This document shows positions 1 to 8,602 of a stretch of DNA of 64,000 nucleotides, piece after piece. Origin of the DNA: Shewanella sp. VB17 (lineage in GTDB: Bacteria; Pseudomonadota; Gammaproteobacteria; Enterobacterales; Shewanellaceae). Both the position numbers and the translations under genes were made by a program. The DNA lies in NCBI RefSeq assembly GCF_013248905.1, contig NZ_JABRVS010000001.1:4340001-4404000 (forward strand). The letters run 5' to 3'. The first letter of the stretch is position 1, and every line of letters begins with the position of its first letter. A model generated the notes under the pieces. It saw only the letters and a program-made list of their open reading frames with translations, was not told the DNA's origin and did no database searches.

Positions 1-900
1 AAATCGACCGTCTCACGTGTTATCAACCAAGATCCAAAAGTCAAACCTGACACTCGGGATAAAGTACAAGCCTTTATCGATGAAGTCGGTTTTGTTCCCA
101 GTCGCTCCGCCAAAGCAATGCGCACCAAACGCTCAATGGTGATAGGCGTGATCCTCACTCGACTCGACTCGGCCTCTGAAAATAAGGTGATCCGCGGTAT
201 TCTCAATATTCTCACTCAACATGGCTACGATACCTTATTGATGGAAAGCCAGATGACCACCGAAGGCGTCGAGCATTGCCTAAACACCCTTAAACAACGT
301 GGTGTAGATGGTGTGCTACTATTTGGTTTTTGTGGTATCACTTCGTTTGAGCTAAAAAATTGGCAGCATAATTTGGTTTTACTGGCCTGGCCCACTGATG
401 GGTTTTCATCTGTTTGTTATGATGATGCCCGTGCCATCGAACTCAGTTGTCAGCACCTGTATGATCTTGGTAAGCGACACATTGCTTTCATTGGAGTTGA
501 TGACAAGGATGAAACCACGGGATTACGACGCACACGCGCCTACCTCGATTTTTGTCAAAAACATCAACTCACACCTCGCTTCGCTACCGGAGAGCTCAAT
601 TATCATAGCGCATTTGATAACACAGCTCACATTCTTGAATCCACCACCCAAGCCATTATTTGTGCCTCAGATACTCTCGCGCTAGGCAGCGCTTACTATG
701 TGCAAAGTCAAGCACGTTCAGAGGTCATCATTTGTGGCGTGGGTCACAGTGAACTCCTTAAATTTCTATTTCCAAACACCATTAGCGTAGAACTCGGATA
801 TGAACAAGCTGGCATTCAAGCAGCACGATTATTGTTAGAACACTTACATCAGCAACAAACACCTAAACAAAAAATATGCCAATGTTCACTTATTCAATAG
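1..900 (+). CDS. treR: Trehalose operon repressor TreR (LacI family), 5' end outside window
   Basis: The reading frame is open from base 1. Its first visible residues, KSTVSRVINQDPKVKP, are the recognition part of a LacI-type helix-turn-helix, so the true start lies upstream and the first ATG (118) is internal. The rest is a periplasmic-binding-protein-like effector domain. Several stretches match E. coli TreR as I recall it (for example the segment around GVDGVLLFGFCGIT). In E. coli TreR binds trehalose-6-phosphate and represses treBC, and the same job is inferred here because treB and treC follow and a TreR-type palindrome sits before treB. A hairpin with a T-run follows the stop, so treR appears to end separately from treBC. 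Confidence 0.93.
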   Translation, partial: KSTVSRVINQDPKVKPDTRDKVQAFIDEVGFVPSRSAKAMRTKRSMVIGVILTRLDSASENKVIRGILNILTQHGYDTLLMESQMTTEGVEHCLNTLKQRGVDGVLLFGFCGITSFELKNWQHNLVLLAWPTDGFSSVCYDDARAIELSCQHLYDLGKRHIAFIGVDDKDETTGLRRTRAYLDFCQKHQLTPRFATGELNYHSAFDNTAHILESTTQAIICASDTLALGSAYYVQSQARSEVIICGVGHSELLKFLFPNTISVELGYEQAGIQAARLLLEHLHQQQTPKQKICQCSLIQ

Positions 901-932
901 ACATTCACTAATCAACTGAATGAGTGTTTTTT
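901..932 (+). terminator. Rho-independent terminator of treR
   Basis: The arms ACATTCA (901-907) and TGAGTGT (921-927) pair over 7 positions with one G-T wobble. They are followed at once by a run of Ts (927-932). The hairpin starts right after the treR stop codon, so it should separate treR from the treBC promoter region. Confidence 0.6.
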
Positions 933-945
933 ACACTTATTATTG

Positions 946-961
946 TGTGATCTATATCACA
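946..961. promoter_or_regulatory. CRP-cAMP binding site upstream of treB
   Basis: TGTGATCTATATCACA is a perfect TGTGA-N6-TCACA palindrome, the consensus CRP site. It lies 95 bases upstream of the chosen treB start and 45 bases before the TreR-type operator. The arrangement suggests catabolite control combined with trehalose induction. Occupancy is inferred. Confidence 0.85.
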
Positions 962-1005
962 CTATGACCATTTAATGATTGATAGTTGAACCTTAAAAGT
1001 GACAA

Positions 1006-1019
1006 TGGGAACGTTCCCA
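1006..1019. promoter_or_regulatory. TreR operator
   Basis: TGGGAACGTTCCCA is a perfect 14-base palindrome of the GGGAACGTTCCC type known for E. coli TreR. It sits between the CRP site and the treB ribosome binding site. If treB started at the upstream in-frame GTG (999), this operator would be coding, which argues for the ATG at 1041. Confidence 0.85.
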
Positions 1020-1040
1020 GTCATTACCAAGGACCTTCTA

Positions 1041-2483
1041 ATGGCAAAAGTAAATTCTCAGGAGCTCACACAACTACTTGAGCTCGTCGGTGGCCGCGAC
1101 AATATCGTTACCGTCAGTCACTGCATCACTCGTATGCGCTTTGTACTCAATGATCCAGCTAAAGCCGATATTACCGGCATAGATGCGTTACCAACAGTCA
1201 AAGGTTGTTTCGCCAACGCCGGTCAGTTTCAAGTCGTGATAGGCACCGAAGTTGAAGAGTTCCATCGGCAATTTGTTAAACTGACCAAGCTCGGTGAAGT
1301 CGACAAAGAACAACTCAAACAGATAGCCCGTCAGAACATGAGCTGGTTGGAACGAAGCATCTCTCATTTTGCCGAAATCTTTATTCCACTCATTCCAGCG
1401 ATTATTGCTGGCGGACTGATCTTGGGCTTTCGCAATCTAATCGGTGATATCAATCTCGTTGATGGTCATCCACTGATGCAAGGAAGTCAGTTCTGGACTG
1501 GCATCTACAACTTTTTATGGTTGATAGGTGAAGCCATCTTCTTCTTCCTACCCGTGGGGATCTGCTGGAGTACAGTACGCAAGCTAGGAGGAACGCCTAT
1601 CCTTGGCATTGTACTTGGCATCACACTCGTGTCACCTCAGCTGATGAACGCCTACGATCTCGGCGCCAAGATCCCTGAGATATGGGATTTTGGCTTTTTC
1701 ACCATCGATAAAGTGGGCTATCAAGCTCAGGTGATCCCCGCTCTACTGGCAGGTCTACTACTGGCATTTATCGAGACGGGTTTAAAAAAGATTGTCCCAA
1801 GTTACCTTACTTTAGTGCTTGTGCCTGTAGTATCACTTATGATCACCGTGTTTATGGCCCACGCAATTATTGGACCTATCGGACGTGAAATCGGCAATGG
1901 CGTTGGCTGGGCAGCTAAAATGGCGCTCACTGGCGAATTTGCTCCCATTGGTGCGACCTTATTCGGTTTTTTATATGCACCTTTAGTGATAACCGGTGTC
2001 CACCAAATGACCAACGCGGTCGATCTACAACTCATAGGTCAAATGGGAGGTACGCCTATCTGGCCACTGATCGCTTTGAGCAACATAGCACAAGGTTCTG
2101 CGGTATTAGGTATTGTGCTTGTGAGTCGTAAATACAATGAACGTGAAATATCCATCCCAGCGGTTATCTCGGCTTACCTAGGGGTCACAGAGCCAGCCAT
2201 GTATGGCATCAACTTACGTTACAAATTCCCGATGTTATGCGCCATGATAGGCTCAGCGATAGCGGCTTGTATTTGTGGTATTGGCGGCGTACTTGCCAAC
2301 AGCATCGGCGTCGGCGGCCTACCTGGTATCCTCTCTATACAAACAGCTTACTGGGGCAGTTTCGCCATCGCTATGCTCGTCGCTATCGTGGTCCCCATAG
2401 TCCTAACTATGATGGTATATAAGCGTAAAGAGGCAACGAATACCTTACAAGTCAGTGGCATGACAGCACCTAAAATCATCTAA
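1041..2483 (+). CDS. treB: PTS trehalose-specific EIIBC component TreB
   Basis: TreB imports trehalose across the inner membrane and phosphorylates it to trehalose-6-phosphate. The N-terminal EIIB domain carries the phosphorylated cysteine in VSHCITRMRF (about Cys28). The rest is a multi-span EIIC domain with the characteristic VTEPAMYGIN motif. No EIIA domain is fused, so a glucose-type EIIA (Crr) encoded elsewhere would supply phosphate, as in E. coli. I chose the ATG at 1041 because AAGGA lies 7 bases before it, the protein then begins as E. coli TreB does, and the upstream GTG at 999 would make the TreR operator coding. The product is 480 residues. It is probably co-transcribed with treC 41 bases downstream. 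Confidence 0.95.
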   Translation: MAKVNSQELTQLLELVGGRDNIVTVSHCITRMRFVLNDPAKADITGIDALPTVKGCFANAGQFQVVIGTEVEEFHRQFVKLTKLGEVDKEQLKQIARQNMSWLERSISHFAEIFIPLIPAIIAGGLILGFRNLIGDINLVDGHPLMQGSQFWTGIYNFLWLIGEAIFFFLPVGICWSTVRKLGGTPILGIVLGITLVSPQLMNAYDLGAKIPEIWDFGFFTIDKVGYQAQVIPALLAGLLLAFIETGLKKIVPSYLTLVLVPVVSLMITVFMAHAIIGPIGREIGNGVGWAAKMALTGEFAPIGATLFGFLYAPLVITGVHQMTNAVDLQLIGQMGGTPIWPLIALSNIAQGSAVLGIVLVSRKYNEREISIPAVISAYLGVTEPAMYGINLRYKFPMLCAMIGSAIAACICGIGGVLANSIGVGGLPGILSIQTAYWGSFAIAMLVAIVVPIVLTMMVYKRKEATNTLQVSGMTAPKII

Positions 2484-2500
2484 GGGCAAAGGCCCTTTCT
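2482..2500 (+). terminator. Intercistronic hairpin between treB and treC
   Basis: AAGGGC (2482-2487) and GCCCTT (2492-2497) form a 6-pair stem with an AAAG loop that begins inside the treB stop codon, followed by TCTTTCT. It resembles a weak terminator. Partial attenuation of treC or mRNA stabilisation are the likely roles, since treC must still be expressed. Confidence 0.45.
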
Positions 2501-2524
2501 TTCTCAATTGAGCGGAACTATTCG

Positions 2525-4198
2525 ATGAACTCACAGCACGAATGGTGGCGTGAAGCCACTATTTATCAAATTTATCCCAAAAGTTTTAACGACTCCGCAG
2601 GCAAGGGTCACGGAGACATTAAGGGGATCACTGCCAAACTTGATTACCTCAAGCAGCTCGGTGTCTCGGCGCTATGGCTCTGTCCTGTCTACAGCTCTCC
2701 TCAGATTGATAATGGCTATGATATTAGTGATTACTACAGTATCGATCCCGCTTACGGCACCATGGCCGACTTCGAACAGCTGCTAGCAGAATGTCAACGT
2801 CGAGACCTACGTATTATTATGGATATCGTCGTTAATCACACCTCCACCGAACATCCTTGGTTTAAGGAAGCAATTGCCGATCCAACCAGTCCTAAGCGTG
2901 ACTTTTATATCTGGCGCAATGGTCATAAAGACGCGCCACCGACTAACTGGACATCCAAGTTTGGTGGTAATGCTTGGCAAAAAGATCAAACCAGTGGCCA
3001 ATATTATCTGCACTTGTTTGCCAAAGAACAGGCCGATCTCAACTGGGAAAACCCAGATTTACGTGAGCAAGTATGTGACATCATGCGTTTTTGGGCTAAT
3101 AAAGGCATGGATGGATTTCGCCTCGATGTGATCAACCTCATCAGCAAAGATCAGAGTTTTCCCAACGAGTGTAGTGAAGATCCACAACAAGATGGTCGCC
3201 GTTTTTACACCGATGGTCCAAGGGTTCATGAATACCTGCATGAATTAAATCAAAAAGTATTCAAACCCTTTGATCTTATGACCGTGGGCGAGATGTCTTC
3301 CACGACACTGGAGCAATGTCAGCTCTACTCTGCTCCCAAACGTGAAGAGCTGTCTATGGTGTTTAACTTCCACCATCTAAAAGTGGATTACCCTAACGGT
3401 AATAAATGGCAGCTAGCAGAGTGTGATTGGCTGGCACTCAAAACATTGTTCACCACCTGGCAGCAAGGACTGCACAAGCGGGGCTGGAATGCGCTGTTTT
3501 GGTGTAATCACGATCAACCACGCATCGTATCCCGCTTTGGTAACGACAATACTCACCGTGTGATTTCCGCAAAAATGCTGGCAACAGGTCTGCATCTACT
3601 GCAAGGAACACCCTTTATCTATCAAGGCGAGGAGATCGGTATGACCAATCCCCACTTCGATGATATCGCTCAATACCGTGATGTGGAAACCCATAACATC
3701 TACCGTCAGCATATCGAACAAGGAAAGAGTCATAAAGAGGTGATGGCTATCATAGTGTCGCGATCCCGTGACAATGGTCGAACCCCTATGCAATGGGATG
3801 CCAGTGAATATGCCGGATTTTCAAAGGGAGCACCTTGGCTTGATGTGGCCCAAAACTATAAGCACATCAATGTCGAAGCTGCGCTAAATGATCCCAATTC
3901 TATTTTTTATCATTATCAAAAACTTATCGCTATTCGTAAACAGTACCCTATTATCATCGAAGGTAATTATCAGGATTTGCTCCCTCTGCATAATAAACTC
4001 TGGTGCTACACTCGAAGCCATCAGGGACAGCGCGTGCTGGTCGCCAATAACGTTAGCCCCGAACCAGTAAATCTCTCGCTTTCAGCTAAATTATTGGACG
4101 GAACTTGGCAATTGCTTATCAGTAATTATCAAGACAGTGCATGTCGGCCACAATCGATGACATTGCGCCCTTATGAATCCATTGCTTGGATGCAATAG
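2525..4198 (+). CDS. treC: Alpha,alpha-phosphotrehalase TreC (GH13)
   Basis: This cytoplasmic enzyme hydrolyses trehalose-6-phosphate to glucose and glucose-6-phosphate. It is a GH13 alpha-amylase-fold protein of 557 residues (E. coli TreC about 551). The family catalytic residues are visible: nucleophile Asp201 in GFRLDVIN, acid/base Glu256 in VGEMSS, and Asp330 in the CNHDQPR motif. The region I motif DIVVNHTS lies at 100-107. It follows treB in the same direction, so import and cleavage of the sugar are made from one regulated unit. The ribosome binding site before the ATG is weak. Confidence 0.95.
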   Translation: MNSQHEWWREATIYQIYPKSFNDSAGKGHGDIKGITAKLDYLKQLGVSALWLCPVYSSPQIDNGYDISDYYSIDPAYGTMADFEQLLAECQRRDLRIIMDIVVNHTSTEHPWFKEAIADPTSPKRDFYIWRNGHKDAPPTNWTSKFGGNAWQKDQTSGQYYLHLFAKEQADLNWENPDLREQVCDIMRFWANKGMDGFRLDVINLISKDQSFPNECSEDPQQDGRRFYTDGPRVHEYLHELNQKVFKPFDLMTVGEMSSTTLEQCQLYSAPKREELSMVFNFHHLKVDYPNGNKWQLAECDWLALKTLFTTWQQGLHKRGWNALFWCNHDQPRIVSRFGNDNTHRVISAKMLATGLHLLQGTPFIYQGEEIGMTNPHFDDIAQYRDVETHNIYRQHIEQGKSHKEVMAIIVSRSRDNGRTPMQWDASEYAGFSKGAPWLDVAQNYKHINVEAALNDPNSIFYHYQKLIAIRKQYPIIIEGNYQDLLPLHNKLWCYTRSHQGQRVLVANNVSPEPVNLSLSAKLLDGTWQLLISNYQDSACRPQSMTLRPYESIAWMQ

Positions 4199-4249
4199 TC
4201 AAAATGCAAAAACATCCAAATGTGGCCGAATCACTACCAATACTCGATT

Positions 4250-4636
4250 CTATCGCATTTGGATCCTACGTAAATGTCTTACCGTGTGCTCCTCAAAAGC
4301 ACACCTACCATGAAGTAATGCCAAATTATCAGCCATGTCGGGGATGCTATCATGGGCCTTATTTCTATTCGGTGATTTCGCTGGAAATGCAGGTAATACC
4401 ATTTTTATGGGTAAATTTTGTTTCAATTGAACTTGTATTTTATTTAAGTATGATTCAAATACTGCAGATTCTTCGCCTTGAATTTTACTTATTAGCTCAG
4501 TTTTAGTGATTTTAAAATGACTAAATTGCATGATATTAGCAAAAATATCTAATGCCAACGGATCATATTTAATCTTGCTTTTTATTTTACACTCATCTAC
4601 AGCATCTACAATCACAACTAGCCAACTTTTTATCAT
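4250..4636 (-). pseudogene. Truncated isonitrile (isocyanide) synthase, PvcA/IsnA (Dit1) family
   Basis: The open frame encodes 128 residues. Residues 81-101 include LPAFPAKSPN, then KAHDSIPDM, close to the LPAFPxKSPNxxKVxGxxPD signature of the PvcA/IsnA family, which converts tyrosine or tryptophan to vinyl isonitriles. The family is usually about 300 residues or more. Here similarity ends just after NLALLHG and the frame runs into unrelated residues and a stop. No PvcB-type oxygenase is seen nearby. It is read as a remnant of a lost natural-product gene. The assignment rests on motif memory only. Confidence 0.55.
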
Positions 4637-5111
4637 TAAATAATGCTAAATGCAAAGTGAATAGCAACTAGAGATTAACAAATAAAGAACCAAAAATAAA
4701 CATTTGAAAAACACCAATCCACTTAACCTTACGTCAAATAAGTGAGAAAAATCTAAAAGTGAATAATTAAAGAGTGATTTTTTAATCATTTTAAATATTA
4801 ATTTTGTTATTATATATTTATTTATAAATTCAATTAGATATCATGAATATACCAAAAAAACCACATTTAAAATTGTTTTTTATGGGTAATAGATTTAATA
4901 AATCCACTATGTAATTGATAACGATAAAACCACAAACAATTAAAGTACTTAACTTTAAAAATTAAATCACAACAGTTTAAGTTAACATGTATATAATAAA
5001 TACATAACCAAATATATTGTAGTCAAGTAATTTTTATGGATAATAACTCTATAAAAAATTTATATTCTATAATGAGTTACACATATTTCAGAGCTTAAAT
5101 GTGAGGAAGGA
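4637..5111. other. AT-rich intergenic region upstream of a LysR gene
   Basis: About 475 bases of very AT-rich DNA lie between the isonitrile-synthase remnant and the LysR gene. I see no convincing gene, RNA or terminator. It probably holds the LysR promoter. Confidence 0.5.
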
Positions 5112-6041
5112 ATGAACATAAATAATATCTCTAATCTACCATCATATACTTTAGACCAACTGCTCGCCTTTGCTGCAGTTGCTGAAAGTGGCTCATATAC
5201 TCTTGGTGCTAAAAATTTACGAAAAGATCGTACCACGGTTAGAGAACATATCGACAATTTACAAATATCTTTAGATCTAACGTTATTTGAAAAAGATGGA
5301 AATAAGCTTATTCTGACCCCCATTGGTCAAAAGATATTACGCGGAGCATCCAGTGTGCTTTTTTATACGTCAAGCTTAGAGATATTTGCTCAAAATCTTG
5401 CAATTAATTCATCAAATAAACTTGAATATACCATCGCATTCAGTAAACTTTTACCAACAACAATGTCTATCGAGATAAATCAAGCTGTACACAAAGAGTT
5501 TCCAAGTGTTGTCATAAACTGGTTAACAAAAAATAAAAAAGAATCCCTACAAGCCATTAAAAATGAATCTTGCGATCTCGCAATTATTCCACATAACAAC
5601 GAAATATTTAGGCTAATTCCACCTGCTGGTTTAGATATCTGTTACCTTGGAAAAATTAATGGTGCTTTTTATGCAAATCATGACTCTCCTTTAGCCAAAT
5701 TAAATCAAGTCTCATTTCATGATCTAATGAATGAAACTCGATATGTTCTCAGTAGCATTGTAGAAGAGGGTTTAGGGGAAAGAGCCAGCTACTCACTCAA
5801 GCAAGTACAATTAAGTTCTCTAGAGCATATATTAGCATTTTTAGAAACCGATGGTTGGTCTTATTTACCCCAACACTATATTAATTCTAAAAAATCACCT
5901 CATATAGTAAAACTTAACTTATCGTTTTTAAATCAACCTTGGTGTATCGACCATTCTCTTTTTTTTAAAAAATCAATCAGTGAACCCATATTAGAACTAA
6001 TAAAGAAAACGATCAAAGAAAGCTATAATATTATTGATTAG
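5112..6041 (+). CDS. LysR-family transcriptional regulator (copy A of a local pair)
   Basis: The protein has 309 residues, with an N-terminal winged helix-turn-helix (about residues 10-70, containing RKDRTTVREHIDNL) and a LysR-type effector-binding domain. It shares distinctive motifs with the LysR encoded at 34076-35002: RKDRxTxREHxDxL in the DNA-binding domain, PPxGLxxCYLG mid-protein, and GWxYLPxH near the end. The two are clearly one subfamily. A Shine-Dalgarno stretch (GAGGAAGGA) precedes the ATG. It lies upstream of a secreted CBM protein gene in the same direction, which may be its target. The effector is unknown. Confidence 0.85.
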   Translation: MNINNISNLPSYTLDQLLAFAAVAESGSYTLGAKNLRKDRTTVREHIDNLQISLDLTLFEKDGNKLILTPIGQKILRGASSVLFYTSSLEIFAQNLAINSSNKLEYTIAFSKLLPTTMSIEINQAVHKEFPSVVINWLTKNKKESLQAIKNESCDLAIIPHNNEIFRLIPPAGLDICYLGKINGAFYANHDSPLAKLNQVSFHDLMNETRYVLSSIVEEGLGERASYSLKQVQLSSLEHILAFLETDGWSYLPQHYINSKKSPHIVKLNLSFLNQPWCIDHSLFFKKSISEPILELIKKTIKESYNIID

Positions 6042-6123
6042 CAAATCCAACCTACAATTAATAGATAAAATAAACACTATCCTAATAAAAATTATGACTT
6101 GCTATTTTATATTTATAAAACGA

Positions 6124-6134
6124 GGGAAATCCCC
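6124..6134 (+). promoter_or_regulatory. GGGAAATCCCC motif upstream of secreted CBM protein gene
   Basis: GGGAAATCCCC is a near-palindrome about 120 bases before the ATG at 6254. The same 11 bases occur, in the same orientation relative to the gene, upstream of the secreted protein at 41770-42852. A related GGGGAAAACCCC occurs before the RHS gene. It is a candidate operator, with function inferred only from recurrence. Confidence 0.35.
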
Positions 6135-6253
6135 CCGCACAGCGGCTTTACCCATCCACTGAAATTTATTTATCATGACCACGGTGCTTCAAACAAGCAT
6201 TAATTATCAATACAATAATTATATTTGCATTTAATAAATTTGGGTGACATTTT

Positions 6254-7033
6254 ATGAAAAAAAGATTAATCGTAGCCGCTATCATTTCAACATTTACTTT
6301 AAGTAATGCGTTTGCCTTAGATAACAATGACGTTGAGGCTAAAGGTACACGTGGTGATGTAAAAGTTACCCCTTGCATCCAACTCGTGGATACACAAACC
6401 TTCGAGCGAACAGCGAATGTGTTAATAAGCACAGTTGATACTAGACAAGGACAATCCCGCAACAGTATTAGCATCCCCATTCCAGCTAATAATGACATCA
6501 ACCAAAACTATTGTGCTAGTAAACAAGATCTTGGTGATATGAATGCCGATGGACTGGTTAATATCTCCTTTGATGTCAAAGGTGAAAAAGGAGAAACCTT
6601 AGATGATATCTCTACCTACTCAACCTTTAATGGTCAAAATGCAAATAATGACTGGGATATTGCAGAGCAGGGTAGATGCGCAGCAGCATCTAATACTGTA
6701 GTGGGTGAAGGTATTTTTATGAGTGCAAGGGACGAGAACAATAATTATTACTATAACACCTGTAATAAAATTTATAATGTAGATGATGATGATGGTGTCA
6801 CTATCACTTTCATCCCAACAGAATATACTCCAGATGAGCCTGAAGAGCCTGGGATCTGTGAAGATGTAGAAGCTTGGGTTGATTATGATCAACCTACCAG
6901 CGTAGGTCTCTACCAGAAAGGTGACCGCGTTACTCATGATGGAGGATTATACGAATCTCTAGTCAATAACCTGCATACTATTGAACCAGGTACGAGTGGT
7001 GAATATTGGGATTATATAGGACCTTGTTCATAA
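6254..7033 (+). CDS. Secreted protein with C-terminal CBM5/12-type (chitin-binding type 3) domain
   Basis: The protein has 259 residues. Residues 1-21 form a Sec signal peptide ending in NAFA. The middle (about 25-195) is acidic, has several cysteines and matches no family I recognise. Residues 202-258 fit the small carbohydrate-binding module 5/12 pattern: AWVDYDQ, YQKGDRVTHDGGLYES, then EYWDYIGPC. Such modules bind chitin or other polysaccharides. No catalytic domain is visible, so a colonisation or substrate-targeting factor is more likely than an enzyme. It follows a LysR gene and carries the GGGAAATCCCC motif in its upstream region. Confidence 0.7.
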   Translation: MKKRLIVAAIISTFTLSNAFALDNNDVEAKGTRGDVKVTPCIQLVDTQTFERTANVLISTVDTRQGQSRNSISIPIPANNDINQNYCASKQDLGDMNADGLVNISFDVKGEKGETLDDISTYSTFNGQNANNDWDIAEQGRCAAASNTVVGEGIFMSARDENNNYYYNTCNKIYNVDDDDGVTITFIPTEYTPDEPEEPGICEDVEAWVDYDQPTSVGLYQKGDRVTHDGGLYESLVNNLHTIEPGTSGEYWDYIGPCS

Positions 7034-7058
7034 ACTAAAAATACAAACAACCCTCAAT

Positions 7059-7085
7059 AAAAGTTAGCAATGAGCTAGCTTTTTT
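7059..7085 (+). terminator. Rho-independent terminator after the CBM protein gene
   Basis: AAGTTAGC (7061-7068) pairs with GCTAGCTT (7074-7081) over 8 positions with one G-T pair and a 5-base loop. A T-run to 7085 follows. Confidence 0.75.
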
Positions 7086-7240
7086 AATATGTAAAATACC
7101 AAGCTTAAAAAACTCTGGTGGGCTGCACTGACTTACAGGAAACCCTTTACTCTACCGCCAATTCTCATGTAATCTCATACATTAAAAGTGAACTTTCCTT
7201 TAAACTTAATTCTTCTCAATTCCCTTTTGGCGTAAACATC

Positions 7241-7984
7241 ATGTCTATTCAAATTGAAGTCTGTATCGACAACTTAGAGTCTTTACATAATGCTATTCAT
7301 GGTGGCGCAGATAGAATTGAGCTTTGCTCTTCTCTTGCTTTAGGGGGCTTAACCCCAAGCTTTGGCTTTATGAAACAAGCGGCTAGCATATCTTCAATTC
7401 CAATTTATGCCATGATCCGCCCTCGTCAGGGAGATTTTGTATACGATAATGATGACATATCAGCCATGATTGAAGACATTCATGCTGCTAAATTAGCAGG
7501 ATTACAGGGCGTTGTTTTTGGCGTATTAACGCCCAATGGTGACATAGATATGCCGCGCTGTGAGCGCTTAATGAAAATAGCCAATAACAACATGTTAGGC
7601 GTCACCTTTCATCGCGCAGTCGATCTATGTACTAATTACAAGCAAGCAATTGAAAATATAGCTCAATTAGGTTGTGAGCGAATACTTACCTCAGGTTTAG
7701 CGAGAAATGCAGTCGATGGTATTGATGTAATAGCTGATATGGTAAAAATGGCGGATAATCGATTTAACATATTAGCAGGAGCGAGTATTACAGCCGAAAA
7801 TGTAAATAATATTATTAAAAAGACAGCTGTTACTGAAATCCATTTATCAGGAAAATCGACTCGTCCAAGTAAAATGAAACGAGCTACAAATAATGTGAAA
7901 ATGGGCTCAGATGATGTGGATGACTCTGTGATTCCCATTACAGATGCTCAAAAAATTGATGCCGTAAGACGACATATAAAATAA
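7241..7984 (+). CDS. cutC: Copper homeostasis protein CutC
   Basis: CutC is a cytoplasmic TIM-barrel protein linked to copper tolerance, with a still unsettled biochemical role. The segments IEVCIDN, GGADRIELCSSLALGGLTPS, RPRQGDFVY and GVTFHRAVDL are typical of the family. Starting at the ATG at 7241 gives 247 residues, matching E. coli CutC (248). An in-frame upstream start at 7118 would add 41 residues with no family counterpart, so it is rejected. A hairpin terminator follows the gene and is shared with the convergent YgiW-family gene. Confidence 0.92.
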   Translation: MSIQIEVCIDNLESLHNAIHGGADRIELCSSLALGGLTPSFGFMKQAASISSIPIYAMIRPRQGDFVYDNDDISAMIEDIHAAKLAGLQGVVFGVLTPNGDIDMPRCERLMKIANNNMLGVTFHRAVDLCTNYKQAIENIAQLGCERILTSGLARNAVDGIDVIADMVKMADNRFNILAGASITAENVNNIIKKTAVTEIHLSGKSTRPSKMKRATNNVKMGSDDVDDSVIPITDAQKIDAVRRHIK

Positions 7985-8005
7985 AGTACATAGCCCAGCA
8001 ACAAG

Positions 8006-8037
8006 AAAGCTAGGGAGCATCCTCAGCTTTTGTTTTT
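8006..8037. terminator. Terminator between cutC and the YgiW-family gene
   Basis: AAAGCT (8006-8011) pairs with AGCTTT (8025-8030). Three inner pairs around a short AT-rich loop extend the stem, and TTGTTTTT follows. The genes on both sides point toward it. Confidence 0.65.
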
Positions 8038-8044
8038 AATGCAA

Positions 8045-8404
8045 TTATTCTGCTAATTTAATTGAATTTACATCAATACTTGTCTGGGTCCATTCTTTGT
8101 CGACTTCGCCTTGGAGCGTTAATTTAGTATCAGGCGTCGCTTCAACCCCATTCCAATCACGGCTATCTATTTCAATGACTATCTCACCAGTATCATCCTT
8201 AAATGTGTACTCTTCATCACCTAATGCAGCAACGATATGACCAGTTAATATCACTGGTGCATCATCTTTCACTTCTAAGGCAACTTTCACAGTATTAACC
8301 GTTACTGCACTTGGACCGACAAACCCACCTTGTTGTTGAATATTTTGAGCCGCTAGTGCTGTTGTTGAAGTCACAGCCATTAGTAAAAATATATATTTTT
8401 TCAT
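8045..8404 (-). CDS. YgiW/YdeI-family periplasmic OB-fold stress protein
   Basis: The protein has 119 residues. A signal peptide of about 18 residues ends at ALA, followed by a bacterial OB-fold (BOF) domain. Family features are GGFVGPS near the mature N-terminus, VILTGHIVAALGDEEYTFKDDTGEIVIEID and the late LTLQGEVDKEW. Members such as E. coli YgiW are periplasmic proteins involved in stress tolerance and are often regulated by QseB/PmrA-type response regulators. A direct repeat typical of such regulators lies upstream (8475-8494). Confidence 0.88.
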   Translation of the reverse strand: MKKYIFLLMAVTSTTALAAQNIQQQGGFVGPSAVTVNTVKVALEVKDDAPVILTGHIVAALGDEEYTFKDDTGEIVIEIDSRDWNGVEATPDTKLTLQGEVDKEWTQTSIDVNSIKLAE

Positions 8405-8474
8405 AGTAAATTCAATCCTATTGTTAAGGTATAACTAAGTTCTTAATGAGCAAGATCGCTAGTGTATAAAAAAG

Positions 8475-8494
8475 AACGTGAAGCAAACGTGAAG
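8475..8494 (-). promoter_or_regulatory. Direct repeat, candidate OmpR-family response-regulator box
   Basis: AACGTGAAG occurs at 8475-8483 and again at 8486-8494, an 11-base period that fits a head-to-tail response-regulator dimer. It sits 71-90 bases upstream of the YgiW-family start. No matching two-component gene lies in the window, so the regulator is unidentified. Confidence 0.5.
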
Positions 8495-8602
8495 TACCTA
8501 AAATCAACAATGATGACGATTTCGATATTGGCTTTACTACTTTACTTCACTACAACACTGTGTTTCTATACAGTTAAATAAATTATTAACAAGGAGTGAT
8601 AA

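Noticed and set aside
999..1040. treB starting at the GTG at 999
   Set aside because: It would place the TreR palindrome inside the coding region, and the ATG at 1041 has a better ribosome binding site and matches TreB.
4186..4506. 106-residue plus-strand frame after treC
   Set aside because: It overlaps the end of treC and the antisense isonitrile-synthase remnant, and shows no family features.
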